From UBA10649 sp963700745 (GTDB taxonomy: Bacteria > Actinomycetota > Actinomycetes > S36-B12), in contig CAVOYT010000015.1 of NCBI GenBank assembly GCA_963700745.1, positions 87,349 through 151,348 of the forward strand: a stretch of DNA of 64,000 nt, in the 5' to 3' direction. Below are positions 60,690 to 64,000 of this stretch, piece after piece (position 1 is the stretch's first letter; every line of letters starts with the position of its first letter). Under the pieces are notes generated by a model. The model made no database searches. It saw only the letters and a program-made list of their open reading frames with translations, and was not told the origin of the DNA. The translations under genes were made by a program, and so were the position numbers.

Positions 60690-62215
60690 CGACGGCCGCG
60701 TAGGACGGTCGCGGTCAGCGGCCAACGGGCACAGCGGCACGCTCCACGTAGCCGTGTTCCGCCCTCCTCCGATACTCGTTGAGGCGGCAGTTGCCCCCCA
60801 GATCTTGGGCACGTCCGGCAGATGTTCGCGACGCCCGAACGTCGGCCCGGCCCGGTGGTCGCGATACCCACCCCGTCGTCGGTGACGAGCAGCACGCCCT
60901 CGCCCTGCTCGATCTGCACGACGACCTCGACCCGCTTGGCGTGGGCGTGCTTGGCCGCGTTCGTCAATGCCTCCCGCAGGGCCGCCACGAGGTGGTCGGC
61001 CGCTTCCGTCGTCAGCATCGAGTCGACCGGGCCCACGACCGCACCGATGGCTCGAAGCCGAGCAGGGCCGCCGACTGCGCCGTCTCCCGCAGGACGCGCC
61101 CGCGGGCGCTGCCGGCGGTCCGTCCACCGGCTCGTGAAGGGCGAAGATGCGTGCCGGATCTCCTGATCGTCTCGTCGAGTTCGTCCACCGCCGCGTGACA
61201 CCCGGTCGGCGGCCGCCTCAGGGACGTCGTCGATCCGCGTCGTTCCCTGCAGCATCATCCCGGTGGCGAACAGGCGCTGGATCACGAGGTCGTGCAGGTC
61301 ACGGGCGATACGATCGCGATCCTCGTAGACGGCCAGTCGCTCATGCTCGCGGCGTGCCTGCGCCAGTTACGAGGGTCACGGCCGCCTGCGATCCGAACGA
61401 TGCCGCCAGTTCGAGGACGTCCGTCGAGGTTGCCTGCTCGTCGCCGCGCAGCAGCACGGCACTCCGAGGACGCGTCCCGCGGTGCTCAGCGGCGACACGG
61501 TGCAGGCCCGAACGCCGATTCCTCGTCGGGCAGCGCGAGGACCTTGCCGCTGGAGGTCTGGACCTCGTTCGCCGTGTCTGCCAAGGCCGCGTAGGCGATC
61601 GAGTCCGCGGGATGCGCTCGGCGTCCATGAGCTCACCACGTCCAGTGCCCACCGGCGGCCGGAGCGGCGTCCTCCCCACGCCCGTCGACGATCTCCACCG
61701 TCAGGACCGAGTCCTCGTCCGGCAGTGCCACGAGGGCGACGTCGGCGCCCGTGAGGGTCCGCGCACGATTCGCGATGAGTGCCAGCACTTCATCCGGGGT
61801 CCTGATCGGCCAGAACCGCATTGGCGATGTCCGCGACCGCCTGCTGCCAGTGCTCGCGCTGGCGGGTGCGCTCGTACAGCCGGGCATTCTCGATGGCGAC
61901 GGCCGCAGCGGCGACCTGGCCATCACGGTGCGCTCGTCCTCAGTGGTGAAGCCGGTCCCGTTTCGCTTCTCGGTCAGGTACAGATTGCCGAAGACCTCGC
62001 CCCGCACGCGCACGGGGACGCCCAGGAACGTGGCCATCTTCGGATGGTCGGTGGGAAGCCCGCCGACGCAGGATGCGCGGAGAGGTTGTCCAGGCGGATC
62101 GGTACCGGATGGTCGACCAGGAGTCCGAGGATGCCTTGCCGGTTGGCAGGTCGCCAATGGTCCGAGCGCTCGCCGCGTCGATGCCAACGTGGACGAACTC
62201 CCCCAGTCGGTTGCC
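60686..62215 (-). CDS. DevS-like GAF histidine kinase, 5' end lost, many frameshifts
   Basis: It is read on the minus strand from a truncated start near 62215. First GAF domain: LGEFVHVGIDAASARTIGDL, VGFPTDHPKMATFLGVPV-like sequence and FGNLYLTEKRNGTGFTTEDE. A second, badly broken GAF region lies about 61870-61370. The dimerisation/phosphoacceptor helix is IARDLHDLVIQRLFATGMML (HisKA_3) near 61235-61310, and the ATPase domain has VAALREALTNAAKHAHAKRV and VTDDGVGI. Family members carry about 60 further residues before this first GAF stretch; here those are replaced by unrelated sequence. Heme binding cannot be judged. Confidence 0.75.
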
Positions 62216-62275
62216 CGCACCGGAGCGGGCAGCGGGGCACACCGCCGACAGACGGAAATCGAGGGTACAGACATT

Positions 62276-63082
62276 ATGGTGGAAGCAGGCCAAACCTATC
62301 TCGTCATGGGGTTGCTCGATCAGGACTCCATCGCGTATGCCATCGGGCGTACGATCGAAGCCCTCGGTGGCAAGGTCGTCTACACCGTCCAGAACGAGCG
62401 CATGAAGAAGCTCTTCATCGACTCGCGCCGCAGCAAGATGGCGGAGGAGGAGCGCGCGGCCCTCAATATCCGCTTCTGTGACATCACCATCGATGAGGAA
62501 GTCGCCACCTTGTTCCGCGACCTGGGGCCCGTCCGCGGCATCGTGCATTCGATCGCGTTCGCCAACCCGCAGACCTGCCTCGGCAAGGAATTCCATACGG
62601 AAGCGGTCGAAGACATCAAGCTGGCCCATCATATCAGCTGTATTTCGCTCGCGACCGTGGCGCGCCACGCCCAGGCCAACCTGCAGGGGGGCGGCTCGAT
62701 CGTCGCCATGACCTTCGACACGAAGCACGTCTTTCCGTTCTACAATTGGATGGGCGTGCAGAAGGCCGCCCTGGAAGCCCTGGTACGCGGGCTCGCCCGG
62801 CGCCACGGTCGGGACCACATCCGGGTCAACGCCATCTCGGCCGGCCCGCTGGCCACCATGGCCGCCACCAAGATTCCGGGCTTCGGCGAGATGGCGAAGG
62901 TCTGGAATAACGCCAGTCCGCTGCCGTGGGATCCGGTTGGGGACAAGCAGGCCGTGGCCGATGCGGTCGTGTACCTCCTGGGCCGAGTATTCCCGCAAGA
63001 TCACCGGCCAGGTGCTCATGTCGACGGCGGCGCCTCGATCATGGGCGGCAGCCTGATGGACTACGAGCGGCCACCGGCCTGA
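62276..63082 (+). CDS. fabI: Enoyl-ACP reductase FabI, probably foreign to the rest
   Basis: The ATG at 62276 has GAGGG 10 nt upstream; 268 residues. The nucleotide-binding start is TYLVMGLLDQDSIAYAIGRT. The FabI active-site pair is Tyr and Lys in FPFYNWMGVQKAALEALVRG (Y-x6-K), with VRGIVHSIAFANPQTCLGKE and VDGGASIMGG. It reduces enoyl-ACP in fatty acid elongation. It is not InhA-like, as would be expected in an actinobacterium. Two compensating frame slips, near 62984 and 63020, hide EYSRKITGQVL. Codon use is less GC-biased than upstream. Confidence 0.85.
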   Translation: MVEAGQTYLVMGLLDQDSIAYAIGRTIEALGGKVVYTVQNERMKKLFIDSRRSKMAEEERAALNIRFCDITIDEEVATLFRDLGPVRGIVHSIAFANPQTCLGKEFHTEAVEDIKLAHHISCISLATVARHAQANLQGGGSIVAMTFDTKHVFPFYNWMGVQKAALEALVRGLARRHGRDHIRVNAISAGPLATMAATKIPGFGEMAKVWNNASPLPWDPVGDKQAVADAVVYLLGRVFPQDHRPGAHVDGGASIMGGSLMDYERPPA

Positions 63083-63121
63083 AGTCCGCACCGTTTGCCG
63101 TAACGTCCCGTCATCATCCGC

Positions 63122-64000
63122 ATGCCTGAGTTCCCCGAGGTTGAAACGGTCGTGCGCGGCCTGCGCCGGCAGGGCTCATCGGCCGCACGGTCGTCGCCGC
63201 CACGGTGCACTGGCCGCGAACCGTGGCGATGCCCGCGCCCGCCGAGTTCGCGCGGCGCCTGACCGGCCAGCGCGTGGCGGACGTGACGCGCCGCGCCAAG
63301 TTCATCGTCCATCGCGCTGGCGGCGGCGACCACGTGCTGATCCATCTGCGCATGACCGGCCGGCCTCCAGTTTGCCGCGCCCGCTGCGCCCCGCGATCCG
63401 CACCAGCACGTGGTTCTTGACCTCGACGACGGCCGGGAGCTGCGTTACCGGGACACGCGCAAGTTCGGCCGCTGGCATCTCGTGGCGGACGTGACGCGCC
63501 TCCTGGGCCGGGTCGGACCGGAACCGCTGTCCGCGGCCTTCACCGCGGCCGGCTTGCCGCCCGACTGCGGCGACACCGGCGCCTGCTCAAGCCCCTGCTG
63601 CTGGACCAGGCGTTCGTCGCGGGGCTGGGCAACATCTACGTGGACGAAGCGCTGTGGGACGCCGCGCTGCACCCCTGCCGCCTCAGCCAGCACGCTGACG
63701 CGCGGCCGAGGCCGGGCGCCTGCATGCCGCCATCCGCACCGTCTTGCGGCGCGGCATTCGCGCGCAGGGGACGACGCTCGGGCAAGGCGCCACCAACTTC
63801 TACAGCGTCGCGGGCCGCCGTGGCCGCAACCAGGACTGGCTTGCAGGTGTTTCGTCGCACCGGCGATCCCTGCCAGCGCTGTGGCACGGCGATCGCCCGC
63901 CTGGTCGTCGGCCAGCGCAGCACGCACATCTGTCCCCGTTGCCAACGTCAGCCGGCCCGCTGGCTGACGGGCGCGCCGCGGCGCGCCCTGCGCCGACAGC
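63122..64000 (+). CDS. mutM: Formamidopyrimidine-DNA glycosylase MutM/Fpg (frameshifted, runs off window)
   Basis: The ATG at 63122 begins MPEFPEVETVVRGLRRQG with the catalytic Pro1-Glu2 (after Met removal). Frame changes are near 63177, 63370, 63580, 63690 and 63830. Recognisable parts are RRAKFIVHR (DNA-contact Lys), HLRMTG, LDDGRELRYRDTRKFGRW, then AGLGNIYVDEALW, GIRAQGTTLGQGATNFYSVA and the zinc finger CQRCGTAIARLV...HICPRCQ. No stop is seen before the window ends. It excises 8-oxoguanine. It follows fabI by 39 bp and appears to belong to the same foreign segment. Confidence 0.85.

Noticed and set aside
62276..63967. Horizontal transfer of fabI-mutM into the actinobacterium.
   Set aside because: Possible, but loss of the kinase 5' end exactly at the boundary with no mobile element makes an assembly join the better explanation until reads are checked.

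Overview
The window is high-GC actinobacterial chromosome. Gene content points to the Propionibacteriales/Nocardioidaceae (Nocardioides- or Aeromicrobium-like), with some Mycobacteriales-type functions (DprE1/DprE2/UbiA, FadE5, EtfD, bifunctional-type Dcd). That placement is inferred from gene sets, not from a phylogeny. The last 1.8 kb (from about 62.2 kb) looks unrelated to the rest and is probably a chimeric join.

Layout. 0-7.7 kb: the 3' part of an aminotransferase and a DUF4031 gene, then a five-gene heat-shock operon dnaK-grpE-dnaJ-hspR-clpB (minus) with a HAIR operator. 7.7-8.1 kb: a regulatory gap with a perfect CRP-type site, a palindromic repeat and a direct repeat. 8.1-14.7 kb: a small secreted protein, then histidine utilisation (iclR-type regulator and hutG on minus, hutU-hutI-hutH on plus). 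14.7-16.9 kb: an EtfD-like membrane Fe-S oxidoreductase. 17.0-29.1 kb: an aerobic CO dehydrogenase island: coxG-M-S-L, an XdhC-YHS protein, coxD, coxE, moaC, moaB on minus; moaD, xdhC and mocA on plus; moaA and moaE on minus. Together these supply the enzyme, its maturation factors and most of the path to the molybdopterin cytosine dinucleotide cofactor. 29.1-34.4 kb: a DUF2182 membrane protein, dcd, a secreted cupredoxin-like protein plus multicopper oxidase, tRNA-Gly(CCC), and a malate/lactate dehydrogenase. 34.5-40.9 kb: the glycogen-to-trehalose operon glgX-treY-treZ. 41-43.9 kb: DUF4436, DUF2237, pirin and a small membrane protein. 44-47.6 kb: the decaprenyl-phospho-arabinose operon (DUF6069-type, ubiA, dprE1, dprE2). 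47.7-49.5 kb: fadE5. 49.6-54.8 kb: an antiporter, copC, a copD-ctaG fusion, a rhodanese lipoprotein under a CsoR-like box, and an L,D-transpeptidase. 54.9-56.5 kb: a nitrilase-family hydrolase and a mycothiol-dependent-type protein. 56.5-59.9 kb: a branched-chain 2-oxoacid dehydrogenase operon (E1a-E1b-E2). 60.0-62.2 kb: a DevR-like regulator and a truncated DevS-like kinase, convergent. 62.3-64 kb: FabI and MutM of foreign type.

Data quality. Many conserved genes (hut, etfD, moaB/moaC, coxE, tre/glg, fadE5, copCD, nitrilase, devRS, fabI, mutM) read correctly only if the frame is switched one or more times, while the dnaK operon, coxLSM, moaA/E, dcd and dprE1/E2 are intact. Conserved residues persist on both sides of the breaks, so most are probably base-calling or assembly indels rather than decay. 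Spans below cover whole genes across such breaks.
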